61,411 bases of DNA from Christensenella sp034926635 (GCA_034926635.1 JAYFQX010000029.1:1-61411); one strand, 5' to 3'; shown: positions 43,594 to 52,265, counted from the stretch's first letter. Program-made: numbers and translations. The notes: generated by a model from the letters alone, not told the origin.

Positions 43594-44930
43594 AAAAGAT
43601 CCCTTCCTTCCACATGAGGAATATCTCCTCGATCCAACTAAAATTTGTCATGGTATTTGTAGGGATGCTGTTGATTGCCTGCGTGACAGCCATGGTTGTG
43701 GCGTCCGCCTATATGCAAAACACACTGATCGATGATATGCAGGCGCGGCTGAAAGAGACCTCCCGGAGCGTTGCGCGCCTTGCGGAGGAAACCAATCTTT
43801 CCCTTGATGAAATTGCCGACATGATCGGAAGCTCTTATTACGATATTCATGTTTATGATCCCGCCGATCCAACGGTTCCTGAAGAATTCGATCAATCGCA
43901 GCTTTCTGCCCTCAATGAAGGCGAAATTTATTTTGTTCCTGACCGTTCTGAAAACCTTCCTTACGCTTTTTTAAAGGTGCGGGATTCCTATCTTGTGCTA
44001 TCGTCCCACACTGATAACAACGAGCTTTTTTATTTTCGTAACCTTGCTTTTATGGTGCTCATTATGTGTGCGGTAATCGGTTCTGTACTGATGCTGATTG
44101 CCGTCAGTTATATCACCGCGCCGGTAAAGCGTTTAACAAAAGCAACCAAGGAGGTTGCAAAAGGTAATTTCAATATTTCCGTAGAATATGACGCACAGGA
44201 TGAAATCGGTCAATTAACACAGAACTTTAACCTGATGACCAAAGAGCTTCGAAACATGGAGTTTTTGCGCAAAGATTTCATCAGCAATGTTTCCCATGAA
44301 TTCAAAACCCCCATTGCCTCCATTCAGGGGTTCGCCCAGCTTTTGAAGACCAAGGATCTTACGACGGAAGAATTCAACGAATATACCGATATTATTATTG
44401 ATGAAAGCGCACGCCTGTCAAGACTTTCAAGCAACATCCTTCGTCTTTCCCGGCTGGAAAACCAGTCCATTCCTTCGCAGAACACAACCTTCTCTCTGGA
44501 TGAACAAATACGGAAAACCATTGTTCTGCTGGAAAACGAATGGAACCAAAAGAATCTGGAATTGGATATTGAACTTGAAAATACCAATTACACGGGTAAC
44601 GAAGAAATGATTCAGCAAATCTGGATCAATCTTCTTTCCAATGCAATCAAGTTTTCCTTTTACGGCGGGCTGCTGCGTGTACGTCTTAAGCGCGACGGCG
44701 CGTGGATCCGCGCAGAAATCACCGATTTTGGAACCGGCATTCCGCAAGATGCACAAAAACGTATTTTTGAGAAATTTTATCAAGTCGATCCTTCCCACTC
44801 CAAAGATGGGAATGGTCTTGGGCTCGCCATTGTAAAGCAGATCCTTGACCGCTGCGGCGGCAATATTTCCGTCAAAAGCGAATCTGGAATGGGAACCACA
44901 TTTACTGTGCTGCTTCCCGCTTCGGTCTGA
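43590..44930 (+). CDS. PhoR-like sensor histidine kinase
   Basis: The 446-residue kinase has two membrane helices (about 13-36 and 150-173) flanking an extracellular domain of about 110 residues, a HAMP domain (about 173-225), HisKA with phospho-acceptor His236 in NVSHEFKTPI, and HATPase (N box near 351, DGNGLGL at 406-412). This is the standard layout of clostridial PhoR/ResE-type kinases. It pairs with the regulator immediately upstream. The extracellular ligand is unknown. Confidence 0.94.
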   Translation: MKKIPSFHMRNISSIQLKFVMVFVGMLLIACVTAMVVASAYMQNTLIDDMQARLKETSRSVARLAEETNLSLDEIADMIGSSYYDIHVYDPADPTVPEEFDQSQLSALNEGEIYFVPDRSENLPYAFLKVRDSYLVLSSHTDNNELFYFRNLAFMVLIMCAVIGSVLMLIAVSYITAPVKRLTKATKEVAKGNFNISVEYDAQDEIGQLTQNFNLMTKELRNMEFLRKDFISNVSHEFKTPIASIQGFAQLLKTKDLTTEEFNEYTDIIIDESARLSRLSSNILRLSRLENQSIPSQNTTFSLDEQIRKTIVLLENEWNQKNLELDIELENTNYTGNEEMIQQIWINLLSNAIKFSFYGGLLRVRLKRDGAWIRAEITDFGTGIPQDAQKRIFEKFYQVDPSHSKDGNGLGLAIVKQILDRCGGNISVKSESGMGTTFTVLLPASV

Positions 44931-44963
44931 TTTACCTTTTTTATGCTTTTACAAAAATACGTC

Positions 44964-44992
44964 TTGAATGCTCGATGATTTTTCGTTATAAT
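44964..44992 (+). promoter_or_regulatory. Promoter of the PfoR-like gene
   Basis: TTGAAT (44964-44969), 17-base spacer, TATAAT (44987-44992). The predicted start near 44999 gives a leader of about 146 bases. Confidence 0.75.
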
Positions 44993-44999
44993 AAAATCA

Positions 45000-45115
45000 C
45001 TGCAAGGGGGCATGTGTAGTTAAAGCCACATGTTTTTAAGTATTGGAACCATTGTTCCCCGGTATACGTACCGCTTAAAAGGAAGCAGATAGGAAAAGCG
45101 CTTTGCGCAAATCTA
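45000..45115 (+). ncRNA. Candidate structured leader RNA of the PfoR-like gene
   Basis: Several hairpins follow one another: CATGTG/CACATG (45011-45032) followed by five T, GGAAC/GTTCC with loop CATT (45045-45058), CGGTA/TACCG closed by a UACG tetraloop (45060-45073), and AGAT/ATCT enclosing GCGC/GCGC (45087-45114). CTGC near 45000 can pair with GCAG at 45085 to close the group. The ribosome binding site follows at 45129. I do not recognise the fold as a known riboswitch class. Confidence 0.4.
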
Positions 45116-45144
45116 CTAATTTCTTTTTAGGAGGTCGTTTTTTT

Positions 45145-46179
45145 ATGCAAAAAAATTCTACAGCTGTCCTGACCATCAAAAAATATGCAAAAAGGTGGTT
45201 TATCGACGGCATGGGCGCAATGGCGCTCGGTCTATTCTCCAGCCTGATTATCGGGTTGATCATTTCGCAGCTCGCAACTATCCCAGCGCTTTCCGTTTTA
45301 AACGAATTTACGGGAATATTGAGCGCAAAATCCCCGGTTGTCGGCGCGGCAATCGGTGTTGCAATCGCCTACGGTCTTAAGAATAAGCCCCTCGTTATTT
45401 TTTCTTCCGCCGCTACAGGCGCTTTTGGTTATTCACTCGGCGGTCCGGTCGGTGCCTACGTCGCCGCACTAGTAGGCGCTGAAATTGGTAGACTGGTTGC
45501 AGGAAAAACACCGGTAGATATCATCATATCGCCTATCGTGACTATTTTGGCAGGCTGTTTTGTCGGCTGGATCGTAGGCCCTCCGATGAATACCTTTATG
45601 ACATGGCTTGGCAGCGTGGTAAACTCCGCAACCGAACTTGCTCCCCTACCCATGGGAATTGTTGTCTCCATCATCGTCGGTATGGTTTTAACGTTGCCAA
45701 TCAGCTCTGCTGCTCTTTGTATTATGATGGACATCAGCGGACTTGCAGCGGGTGCGGCGGTTGCAGGATGCTGTGCAAACATGATCGGTTTTGCCGTTAT
45801 GAGCTTTAAAGAAAATGGTTGGGGAGGCTTTCTTGCGCAAGGTCTTGGAACCTCCATGCTGCAAGTCCCGAACATCTTGCGGCATCCGCAGATATGGATT
45901 CCGCCAATTATAGCTTCTGCCGTTGTCGGTCCGCTTTCCACCTGCGTCTTCCAAATGACGAACACTGCCACGGGCGCCGGCATGGGAACTTCCGGATTGG
46001 TAGGACAATTTGGCGCATGGGCGGCAATGAACGCCACGGTTCCTGCTCCACTCCTCATTTTTGAGATTGCCCTGATACAATTTATCCTACCCGCGGTTAT
46101 CACGCTGGCCGCTGCTGCACTGCTGCGCAAAATCGGTTGGATCCGTCCGGAGTATCTGAAGCTCCCCAACTTCTCCTAA
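45145..46179 (+). CDS. PfoR-like PTS membrane protein (EIIC-2 domain)
   Basis: The 344-residue membrane protein has eight to ten helices and Gly/Ala-rich segments (GAAIGVAIAYGL, GPVGAYVAALVGAEIGRL, TNTATGAGMGTSGLVGQ) typical of the PTS_EIIC_2 family, which includes PfoR of Clostridium perfringens. No EIIA or EIIB partner is nearby, so transport of a sugar by a standard phosphotransferase route is not shown, and a regulatory or other transport role is possible. ATG at 45145 follows AGGAGG at about 10 bases. It has its own promoter and a long folded leader. Confidence 0.85.
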   Translation: MQKNSTAVLTIKKYAKRWFIDGMGAMALGLFSSLIIGLIISQLATIPALSVLNEFTGILSAKSPVVGAAIGVAIAYGLKNKPLVIFSSAATGAFGYSLGGPVGAYVAALVGAEIGRLVAGKTPVDIIISPIVTILAGCFVGWIVGPPMNTFMTWLGSVVNSATELAPLPMGIVVSIIVGMVLTLPISSAALCIMMDISGLAAGAAVAGCCANMIGFAVMSFKENGWGGFLAQGLGTSMLQVPNILRHPQIWIPPIIASAVVGPLSTCVFQMTNTATGAGMGTSGLVGQFGAWAAMNATVPAPLLIFEIALIQFILPAVITLAAAALLRKIGWIRPEYLKLPNFS

Positions 46180-46247
46180 GAAAGCTTATCAAAGGGTTGC
46201 AGGCGAAAGTTTACAAAAATAAATTTGTAATAGCATAATAAAAAAAG

Positions 46248-46275
46248 AGCTGCTGTACATCTTTGCACAGCAGCT
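46248..46275. terminator. Bidirectional terminator
   Basis: AGCTGCTGT (46248-46256) pairs with ACAGCAGCT (46267-46275). A T-rich tail follows rightward, and a run of A to the left gives a T run for the minus strand. A second inverted repeat TTACAAA/TTTGTAA (46211-46230) lies just upstream. Confidence 0.85.
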
Positions 46276-46288
46276 TTCCTTTATTTTT

Positions 46289-46594
46289 CTATTGAAACAG
46301 TTTGTCCCCGCTTTGGCATTCCAAACCGGGATGAATATCAAAACGGACTGCTCCTACAACCGCTTTTCCTTCCACTGCCTTGCTGACAAGCGCCGTACCT
46401 TCGTTCCCAAAACCACCGCACAATTCAATGGCAGCAACGCCCTGCGCTACAAGCTCCTGCGCCGCCAAAACACCCTCATGATAATCCTTTACGCCCACCA
46501 CTGTTAGATGCACACCGGGGGTATCCACCTCTGCGCGATTCTTTTTATAATCGGCACCGGGTGCCACAAAAATAAATGCTGCATTTACCTTCAT
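46289..46594 (-). CDS. DUF6506 protein
   Basis: The 101-residue protein is recognisable as DUF6506 from KVNAAFIFVAPGAD at the start and ELCGGFGNEGTAL near 58-70. No catalytic assignment exists for the family. ATG at 46594 is chosen since GGAGGT abuts an ATG two codons earlier and has proper spacing to this one. It follows the ComB-like gene by about 15 bases and probably shares its transcript. Confidence 0.8.
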   Translation of the reverse strand: MKVNAAFIFVAPGADYKKNRAEVDTPGVHLTVVGVKDYHEGVLAAQELVAQGVAAIELCGGFGNEGTALVSKAVEGKAVVGAVRFDIHPGLECQSGDKLFQ

Positions 46595-46611
46595 TTCCAT
46601 ACCTCCGTTTT

Positions 46612-47328
46612 TTAACCTTTAATAATTACGCCTTCCTGGTAAATCGGGACGACATCAAACATATCTTCCCTCGTACAATATTCCAAGTCGTCGTATAATT
46701 TAAGCTGTTTCAAATATTCAAACTGCGTACTTTGCTCCAGCGCTTTTAGAATATCATGGTTGCAATCATGATAAAGCTTAAGCGCCATTTTCCCCATATC
46801 GTCTGTTTCAATTGTTTCGTCTATTTTCAACAACCTGTCGATAATACATCCCATCGCCAGAATATCATCTGTTGAAAATTTACGTTTTGTCCCTGCGCAT
46901 ACAAGCACAATGTCTCGTCCCAAATCATATGCTTTTTGTGCGACAGCCGTGGCATTAATAAACGTCCCTACCAAAATATCTTCTGCCGAAACGAGGGATT
47001 TCATCGCTACGGTTCCGTTTGTTGTTGAAAGGATAATAACCTTATCCTCCACCATATCCTGTGTAAACTCTAGCGGAGAATTCCCAAGATCGAAACCGCT
47101 TACCTTTTGCGCCGCAATCTCCCCGCACAGAAGAACGTTTCCTTCGGAAATCCTTTTAATTGCAGCTGCTTCATTGGCTTCTTCTGTTGGGACAATTCTG
47201 TCGCAGCCGTTTGAGATAGCCGTAATAATAGATGCGCATGTACGCAATGCATCCACCATAACAACCGTTCTATCCTGCAATTCCACTTTTGGCAAATCAC
47301 AAAAGACCGCCGAACTGATAATCTTCAT
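46612..47328 (-). CDS. 2-phosphosulfolactate phosphatase-like protein (ComB family)
   Basis: The 238-residue protein shows ComB family segments: VVMVDALRTCASIITAISNGC (shortened: VVMVDALRTCASII, about 21-34), GNSPLEF, ILSTTNGTVA and VLVCAGTKRKFSTDD. ComB removes phosphate from 2-phosphosulfolactate in coenzyme M synthesis of methanogens and in sulfolactate metabolism elsewhere. No other sulfonate gene is adjacent, so the substrate here is unclear. ATG at 47328 follows AGGAAAAACC; an upstream TTG start has no site. It is followed by the DUF6506 gene. Confidence 0.88.
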   Translation of the reverse strand: MKIISSAVFCDLPKVELQDRTVVMVDALRTCASIITAISNGCDRIVPTEEANEAAAIKRISEGNVLLCGEIAAQKVSGFDLGNSPLEFTQDMVEDKVIILSTTNGTVAMKSLVSAEDILVGTFINATAVAQKAYDLGRDIVLVCAGTKRKFSTDDILAMGCIIDRLLKIDETIETDDMGKMALKLYHDCNHDILKALEQSTQFEYLKQLKLYDDLEYCTREDMFDVVPIYQEGVIIKG

Positions 47329-47530
47329 ATTGGTTTTTCCTGCCGATTTCTTTGATATTAACAACTAATGTTATATTTTACTATGTTCCCCGATAAAATT
47401 CAAGCAATATCCCATTTATCTTTTCTTTGGTACTCTGATCGGACGCTATCTTCCCTGCTTTTCCCTCAAAAAAAACATAGAGCGTTACCAAAATCACACT
47501 TGATGACAAATTATATTATGGTTTTGTAAA

Positions 47531-47549
47531 AAATCGCCTATAAATCGCC
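47531..47549. repeat. AAATCGCC direct repeat upstream of the AbrB-type gene
   Basis: AAATCGCC at 47531-47538 and 47542-47549, an 11-base period. A TATGAT -10 candidate follows at 47562-47567. It may bind the regulator itself; there is no good -35. Confidence 0.4.
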
Positions 47550-47628
47550 ATTATTTTATGATATGATAAGTGCAATCGCCCTGTTTCCGGCATCAAAAAT
47601 CATTATTTGTCATAAAGGAGGTTCTCTC

Positions 47629-47877
47629 ATGAAATCAACCGGCATTGTACGTTTGCTCGATCCCCTGGGGAGGATTGTATTGCCTATTGAAATCCGCCGC
47701 ACACTTGATTTGCAAAAAAAAGATCCCTTAGAAATTTTTATAGAAGGTGACTGTATTTTATTAAAAAAATATAAATCTTCCTGTGTTTTTTGTGACAGTA
47801 CAAAAGATCTTACGGTTTATCAGGGCAAATCCATTTGTGTGGACTGCCTACGCAAAATGACAGAATTGCTTAAATAA
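47629..47877 (+). CDS. AbrB/SpoVT-type transition-state regulator
   Basis: The 82-residue protein has the swapped-hairpin AbrB domain (about 1-48; MKSTGIVRLLDPLGRIVLPIEIRR is the family opening, with DPLGRIVLP at 11-19) and a C-terminal tail with two Cys pairs (CVFC near 53 and CVDC near 74) that may bind zinc. AAGGAGG precedes the ATG at the right spacing. It faces rsmI tail to tail, exactly as abrB faces yabC in B. subtilis, supporting an AbrB-like role in growth-phase regulation. Confidence 0.9.
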   Translation: MKSTGIVRLLDPLGRIVLPIEIRRTLDLQKKDPLEIFIEGDCILLKKYKSSCVFCDSTKDLTVYQGKSICVDCLRKMTELLK

Positions 47878-47891
47878 CTCGCTTTGTTCAA

Positions 47892-48722
47892 TCACAATTT
47901 TAATAATAATTGATACGCCCTGTTTTTAGAGACGCCCAGCGTATCTTTTGCATATACCGCCGCGTCTTTTTTTGTCATTCCTTTGTCAAGGCATGCTTCA
48001 AGCACCTCTTTTATTTCTTCATCCGTCGTTTCTTTTTCTTCATGGGAAGGAAATAAAACAAGGGCAAATTCACCTTTTACAGCGTCTTTTTTTGCAAAAA
48101 AATCCAATGCACGCTCCGCTGTCATCCGCAGGGTTTCTTCATACCGTTTTGTTAATTCCCGACAGATGCACAGCACTGTTTTTCCACCGCCTATCGCGCA
48201 AAGATCCTCCAGCATTTTTTTAATGCGGTTCGGGCTTTCGTATACAACGCACGGAACGCCGATATCAAGAATCTGTGCCAGCTCCTTTTTTCTTACGGCT
48301 GACTTGGCATTCAAAAAACCCCAAAACATAAAATGTTCGCAATCTTTCCCACTTAATGTGACGGCAGTCACCGCCGCGCACGGTCCTGGCAGGCTTTCTA
48401 CCGCGATCCCCTCGCGCAGGCAAAGCGCTACCAACTCATATCCCGGATCGGATATAACAGGCGTTCCTGCGTCCGAAACAAGTGCCACGGTTTTCCCATC
48501 CCGCAGTATCGCCAAAATTTCTTCATAACGTGCTTTTGCACTATATTGGTGAAAACTCAATAATTTATTGGTGATCTCATAATGATTGAGCAATTTGATC
48601 GTTCTACGTGTATCTTCCGCAGCAATAATATCTGCGTCTCGCAATGCATCCAAGCCTCGCAAAGTAATATCTCCCAGGTTCCCAATGGGTGTTGCGACAA
48701 TTACCAGTTTCCCCGACGTCAT
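47892..48722 (-). CDS. rsmI: 16S rRNA (cytidine-1402-2'-O)-methyltransferase
   Basis: RsmI methylates the ribose of C1402 in the ribosomal P site. The 276 residues fit. SAM-binding and family segments are visible: LVIVATPIGNLGDIT (about 5-19), AAEDTRRTIKLLNHY, LVSDAGTPVISDPGYELV and the PGPCAAVTA motif. Its ATG overlaps the trmN6 stop by four bases, so translation is coupled. It is transcribed toward abrB, tail to tail. Confidence 0.96.
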   Translation of the reverse strand: MTSGKLVIVATPIGNLGDITLRGLDALRDADIIAAEDTRRTIKLLNHYEITNKLLSFHQYSAKARYEEILAILRDGKTVALVSDAGTPVISDPGYELVALCLREGIAVESLPGPCAAVTAVTLSGKDCEHFMFWGFLNAKSAVRKKELAQILDIGVPCVVYESPNRIKKMLEDLCAIGGGKTVLCICRELTKRYEETLRMTAERALDFFAKKDAVKGEFALVLFPSHEEKETTDEEIKEVLEACLDKGMTKKDAAVYAKDTLGVSKNRAYQLLLKL

Positions 48723-49456
48723 TTTCCGTCCCCCCCTGTTTTCTCCCTGTGATATATCGCGCGCACCTCTTCCGTCTCGCTGCCGTCTGGATTATGCGCA
48801 ACCAACGGTGCAAGCACGTTAAGCGCACTTTTGCCGTCTTTTACTGCGCAAACCAGCACACGGTCGCAGCGCGCGTCCGCAAAGCTATGAATACAACGCA
48901 TGATTTTCGGCTCCAAAGCATGCTTTCTCATTTCCTCAAAAATTTCAGCTAGCCTTGACGCCCGGTGGATCATATAAAATTTTCCCTTAGAGCACAATAT
49001 CTTGCCTGCGGCGGCGCATAGCTCCGCGAGTGTAATTTTAACCTCAAACCGTGCGATCCGGTGGCTTTCTCCAGCGCTCGGAATAGCAGCCTCCTTCTTA
49101 TCATACGGCGGATTCGTCATAACGATATCATATCCGCATCCCAGAATGTCGTATGCATTACGGATATCCCCCTGCAGCACCCGGATCTTTTTTTCAAGAC
49201 CATTGAGCTCCACACTCCTTTGCGCGGTTTTGCAAAGCGCTTCCTGTATTTCCAATCCATCTACCGTAATATCCGGATGACGTCCATAAAGAAGCAACGG
49301 CAAAATTCCAGTCCCCGTCCCAAGATCGGCAACTCGAGAGTTTTTCTTGGGACTCACAAAATCAGCCAACAGCACAGCGTCCGTTCCAAAGCAAAACAGA
49401 TCGGTATCCTGTATAATTTTAAGTCCTTTTAATTGTAAGTCATCGATTCTCTCCAT
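48719..49456 (-). CDS. tRNA1(Val) A37 N6-methyltransferase family protein
   Basis: The 245-residue protein is a class I SAM methyltransferase: VADLGTGTGILPLLLYGR (about 38-55) is the SAM site and the MTNPPYDKKEA segment (about 115-125) is the NPPY motif for base amino groups. It corresponds to TrmN6/YabB, encoded beside rsmI in many Firmicutes. ATG at 49456 gives a start with the usual MERIDDLQLKG opening. The extended -10 just upstream places the transcript start one base before this ATG, so the mRNA may be leaderless. Confidence 0.9.
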   Translation of the reverse strand: MERIDDLQLKGLKIIQDTDLFCFGTDAVLLADFVSPKKNSRVADLGTGTGILPLLLYGRHPDITVDGLEIQEALCKTAQRSVELNGLEKKIRVLQGDIRNAYDILGCGYDIVMTNPPYDKKEAAIPSAGESHRIARFEVKITLAELCAAAGKILCSKGKFYMIHRASRLAEIFEEMRKHALEPKIMRCIHSFADARCDRVLVCAVKDGKSALNVLAPLVAHNPDGSETEEVRAIYHREKTGGDGK

Positions 49457-49463
49457 AACAACC

Positions 49464-49472
49464 ATTATACCA
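49464..49472 (-). promoter_or_regulatory. Extended -10 promoter abutting the trmN6 start
   Basis: Minus-strand TGGTATAAT ends 7 bases before the ATG at 49456. By normal spacing the transcript starts at about 49457. The -35 is poor. Confidence 0.5.
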
Positions 49473-49487
49473 TAAAAAAACTGTAAA

Positions 49488-49516
49488 AAAAGAGACCTGC
49501 AAACGCAGGTCTCTTT
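49488..49516 (-). terminator. Terminator of the ferredoxin gene
   Basis: AAAAGAGACCTGC pairs with GCAGGTCTCTTTT around a 3-base loop. It follows the ferredoxin stop by about 24 bases and separates it from trmN6. Confidence 0.9.
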
Positions 49517-49539
49517 TAAAATTTTGTGACAATAACGGC

Positions 49540-49710
49540 TTACGCCTCGGAAATTGCTTCCACTGGGCAAGTAGCTGCACAAGAACCACAATCAATACAT
49601 GTATCTGCATCAATTACGTAATGTTCTCCGCCATCGGAAATCGCGTCAACCGGGCAATCCGCTGCACATGCGCCGCAGGAAATACATCCTTCAGAAATTT
49701 TGTATGCCAT
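49540..49710 (-). CDS. Small 2[4Fe-4S] ferredoxin
   Basis: The 56-residue protein begins MAYKISEGC and carries two CxxCxxCxxxCP motifs (CISCGACAADCP, about 9-20, and CIDCGSCAATCP, about 38-49): a clostridial-type electron carrier for two [4Fe-4S] clusters. GGAGGTGAACGGTC precedes the ATG. It stands between ricT and trmN6, an insertion relative to the B. subtilis order. It could serve the hydrogenase or other ferredoxin-linked enzymes. Confidence 0.97.
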   Translation of the reverse strand: MAYKISEGCISCGACAADCPVDAISDGGEHYVIDADTCIDCGSCAATCPVEAISEA

Positions 49711-49776
49711 GACCGTTCACCTCCATAGTTTTTACAATTCTATTCTACCATCTCGCAATAAAAATGCAATCATTTT

Positions 49777-50661
49777 TTATTCGTCGAGCAATGTTTTCAT
49801 TTCCTCATCTATCACAATTTCTTCTTCTGCCTCCGAAGCTGCTACTTTCCTACTTTTCATACGAATATCTTTTAGGTCATATTCGCGGATATCAAAAGAG
49901 CCGTCCGGTAATTTTTTCTTGACCTTTACCTTTTCCGTCAACGGATTCGTTTCCGTTACTTCTGCTTCCCCATCCAGGGTTTTTACCATCGCACCAAGGC
50001 GCGGCAGCTTTTTGCGCATAGTATGATAATGCTCCTGCTCATAATTGAGGCAACACATCAGCCGTCCGCATAGACCGCTGATCTTGGTTGGGGAAAGCGA
50101 GAGGCTTTGCTCTTTTGCCATTTTTATGGAAACCGGCTGAAAATCACCCATAAACGCGCTGCAGCAACAAGGTCTACCGCACGGTCCAAGGCCACCGATC
50201 TTCTTTGCTTCATCGCGCACACCAATCTGACGGAGTTCTATTCTTGTCTTAAAAACAGACGCGAGGTCTTTTACTAACTCACGAAAATCAACGCGCCCTT
50301 CCGCAGTAAAATAAAAAATAATTTTCCCGCCGTCAAACGTATATTCCACGTCAATCAGCTTCATCTGCATTTTATGCTTTCCGATTTTGGCAGTGCAGAT
50401 ATCAAAAGCTTCTTTCTCTTTCTTTTTGTTCTTCTCCAGCTTTTTGTAATCGCGTTCATCCGCCTTTTTTACAACCTTTTTCAACGGACTTTTAATCTCT
50501 TTTTCCGTTACTTCGCGCGCACCTAAAACGACTTCGCCAAACTCCATACCGCGCACAGTCTCTACGATTACCTTATCATTTATTTCAATCTGCAGGTCAC
50601 CGGGGTCAAAATAATAAACCTTCCCCACATCCGAAAACCTGACTCCTATTACTAAACTCAT
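49777..50661 (-). CDS. ricT: PSP1-domain protein RicT (YaaT)
   Basis: The 294-residue protein has the PSP1 domain with conserved Cys segments GGLGPCGRPCCCSAF and KISGLCGRLMCCLNYEQEHY. RicT acts with RicA and RicF in RNA maturation through RNase Y and in sporulation/competence control in Bacillus; ricA/ricF are not in this window. The C-terminus is Glu-rich. ATG at 50661 follows GGAGG and overlaps the holB stop by four bases. The order tmk-holB-ricT is the conserved Firmicute one. Confidence 0.95.
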   Translation of the reverse strand: MSLVIGVRFSDVGKVYYFDPGDLQIEINDKVIVETVRGMEFGEVVLGAREVTEKEIKSPLKKVVKKADERDYKKLEKNKKKEKEAFDICTAKIGKHKMQMKLIDVEYTFDGGKIIFYFTAEGRVDFRELVKDLASVFKTRIELRQIGVRDEAKKIGGLGPCGRPCCCSAFMGDFQPVSIKMAKEQSLSLSPTKISGLCGRLMCCLNYEQEHYHTMRKKLPRLGAMVKTLDGEAEVTETNPLTEKVKVKKKLPDGSFDIREYDLKDIRMKSRKVAASEAEEEIVIDEEMKTLLDE

Positions 50662-51599
50662 ATAATTACCTCCAAAATATGAAAAAGCATGCTTTCCAGC
50701 GCCAATTTTGTATTTAGTCCCGCACATTGTGCACGTTTCACAACACAGTCAAAGTACTGATCCTGCGTATTGACAAGTACAAAATCGCTGAGAACCGCAT
50801 GTTTTTCAATGGCATGCAGTTGATCCTGATTTACAATACCCTCTGTCTTTCCCGTATGTTTATAGATAAGAATATCCGCAATATAGCGGATCGCGATATC
50901 AAGGCAAAGCCCTATTGCTTGTTCGTGTTTTAAAAACAATGCCAGCGTTGCGCTTGTCGCCATATTTTTTGCCGACCACAGGCGGTTTAACGCAAGAACC
51001 ATATCATCCCGCACCTCAAAAAAATTATCCTCAAGATATTGCTGCGCCAAAAAATAATCTCCCCCTGCCGCATGCGCCAATACGCGCGCGCGCAGCGTGG
51101 GTAACCGCTGTTCCTGAACAAGCTGCTGTTCTGTTTGTATCTCGGAAAAAGACGTCTTTAAAATTATACACCGCGACTGAATCGTAGGCAATATGTTTTT
51201 GACGTTCTGTGCCCCCAACATAAACACAGTATCCGGCGGTGGCTCTTCAATTATTTTGAGCAGCGCGTTTTGGGCTTGCGGAGTCATCGAGTCCGCCTTT
51301 GCAATTATGACCGCCTTATAACCGCCTTCATATGATTTTTCTGATACGGCGGCGGGAATTCCGCGCACGTCGTCAATTTTAATGCTGTTTTTTGCCTCGA
51401 TACGGAACACATCCGCATGGTTTCTGTGAAGATATTTCAGACATCCCGGGCACGTTCCACACGCTGTATGCGAAGAACAATAAACTTTTTGCAGGAATTC
51501 ATCTATTTCGTTTTTTGTTGCATCAGCGCAGGCGCCTGCAATCAGGTATGCCCCCGCGATCTTCCCTGTTTTAAGCGCGCATTCCAGAATTTCGTTCAT
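50658..51599 (-). CDS. holB: DNA polymerase III delta' subunit
   Basis: HolB is part of the clamp loader. The 313-residue protein has the zinc-binding Cys set (CSSHTACGTCPGCLKYL, about 41-57), an AAA+-like fold with a degenerate P-loop and the SRC motif (LPTIQSRCIILK, near 148-156). ATG overlaps the tmk stop by four bases and its own stop overlaps the ricT start. Synteny with B. subtilis confirms the assignment. Confidence 0.93.
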   Translation of the reverse strand: MNEILECALKTGKIAGAYLIAGACADATKNEIDEFLQKVYCSSHTACGTCPGCLKYLHRNHADVFRIEAKNSIKIDDVRGIPAAVSEKSYEGGYKAVIIAKADSMTPQAQNALLKIIEEPPPDTVFMLGAQNVKNILPTIQSRCIILKTSFSEIQTEQQLVQEQRLPTLRARVLAHAAGGDYFLAQQYLEDNFFEVRDDMVLALNRLWSAKNMATSATLALFLKHEQAIGLCLDIAIRYIADILIYKHTGKTEGIVNQDQLHAIEKHAVLSDFVLVNTQDQYFDCVVKRAQCAGLNTKLALESMLFHILEVII

Positions 51600-52234
51600 A
51601 CGCGACCACAGTCCTTTAAAATTTTATCCATTGCCGCACGCACTTTTTCCTGCGTTGAAAATTTATCGCCGGAAGCGTCAATCCGCACAATGCGCTGCGG
51701 ATAAGTTTGCGCAAGCTCAACAAAACCATTGTACAGCATAATATAAAAGTCTTTTTCCTGCGTTTCCAGCCTATCGTGAACGCGTTTTTTGCTCATACGC
51801 TCAAAGGCCAAATGTGGAGGAAAATCCAGAAAAAAAGTTTTATCCGGCATCATATCGCCCATTGCAAAACGGTTAATCTCCATAACTTCATGAATCCCAA
51901 GCTCTCTGCCCACGCCCTGATAAGCAAGAGAAGAATCAATAAACCGATCGCACAAGATCACTTTCCCGGCATCCACAGCCGGACGAATGACTTCGCTCGT
52001 ATGCTGCGCCCGTGCCGCCGCATATAAAAGCGCTTCCGTACGGTCTCCCATTTCCCTGTTTTGCACATCCAAAACAAGCTCTCGAATTTTTTCCGCAATA
52101 TTACATCCGCCGGGTTCCCGCGTTAATACGGGCGTAATTCCTTTTTCTGCTTCCAGATATTCCGATAAAAAACGCATCTGCGTACTTTTGCCGCAGCCGT
52201 CTACTCCTTCAAACGTTATAAATAAACCTTTCAA
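51596..52234 (-). CDS. tmk: Thymidylate kinase
   Basis: Tmk phosphorylates dTMP to dTDP. The 212-residue enzyme has the P-loop FEGVDGCGKST (about 8-18), the DRFIDSSLAYQGVGRELG segment with the DR motif, and TREPGG near 39. The start is TTG at 52234 with AAGGA 8 bases upstream; no ATG fits. It is coupled to holB by a four-base overlap. Confidence 0.96.
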   Translation of the reverse strand: MKGLFITFEGVDGCGKSTQMRFLSEYLEAEKGITPVLTREPGGCNIAEKIRELVLDVQNREMGDRTEALLYAAARAQHTSEVIRPAVDAGKVILCDRFIDSSLAYQGVGRELGIHEVMEINRFAMGDMMPDKTFFLDFPPHLAFERMSKKRVHDRLETQEKDFYIMLYNGFVELAQTYPQRIVRIDASGDKFSTQEKVRAAMDKILKDCGRV

Positions 52235-52265
52235 ACTCTTCGTCCTTCCTATTCTTGCCTTCTTC

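Noticed and set aside
45456..46169. Long open frame on the minus strand (237 codons)
   Set aside because: It lies entirely antisense to the PfoR-like membrane gene, has no ribosome binding site, and its Pro/Ala/Thr-rich composition is a by-product of the codon use of the real gene.
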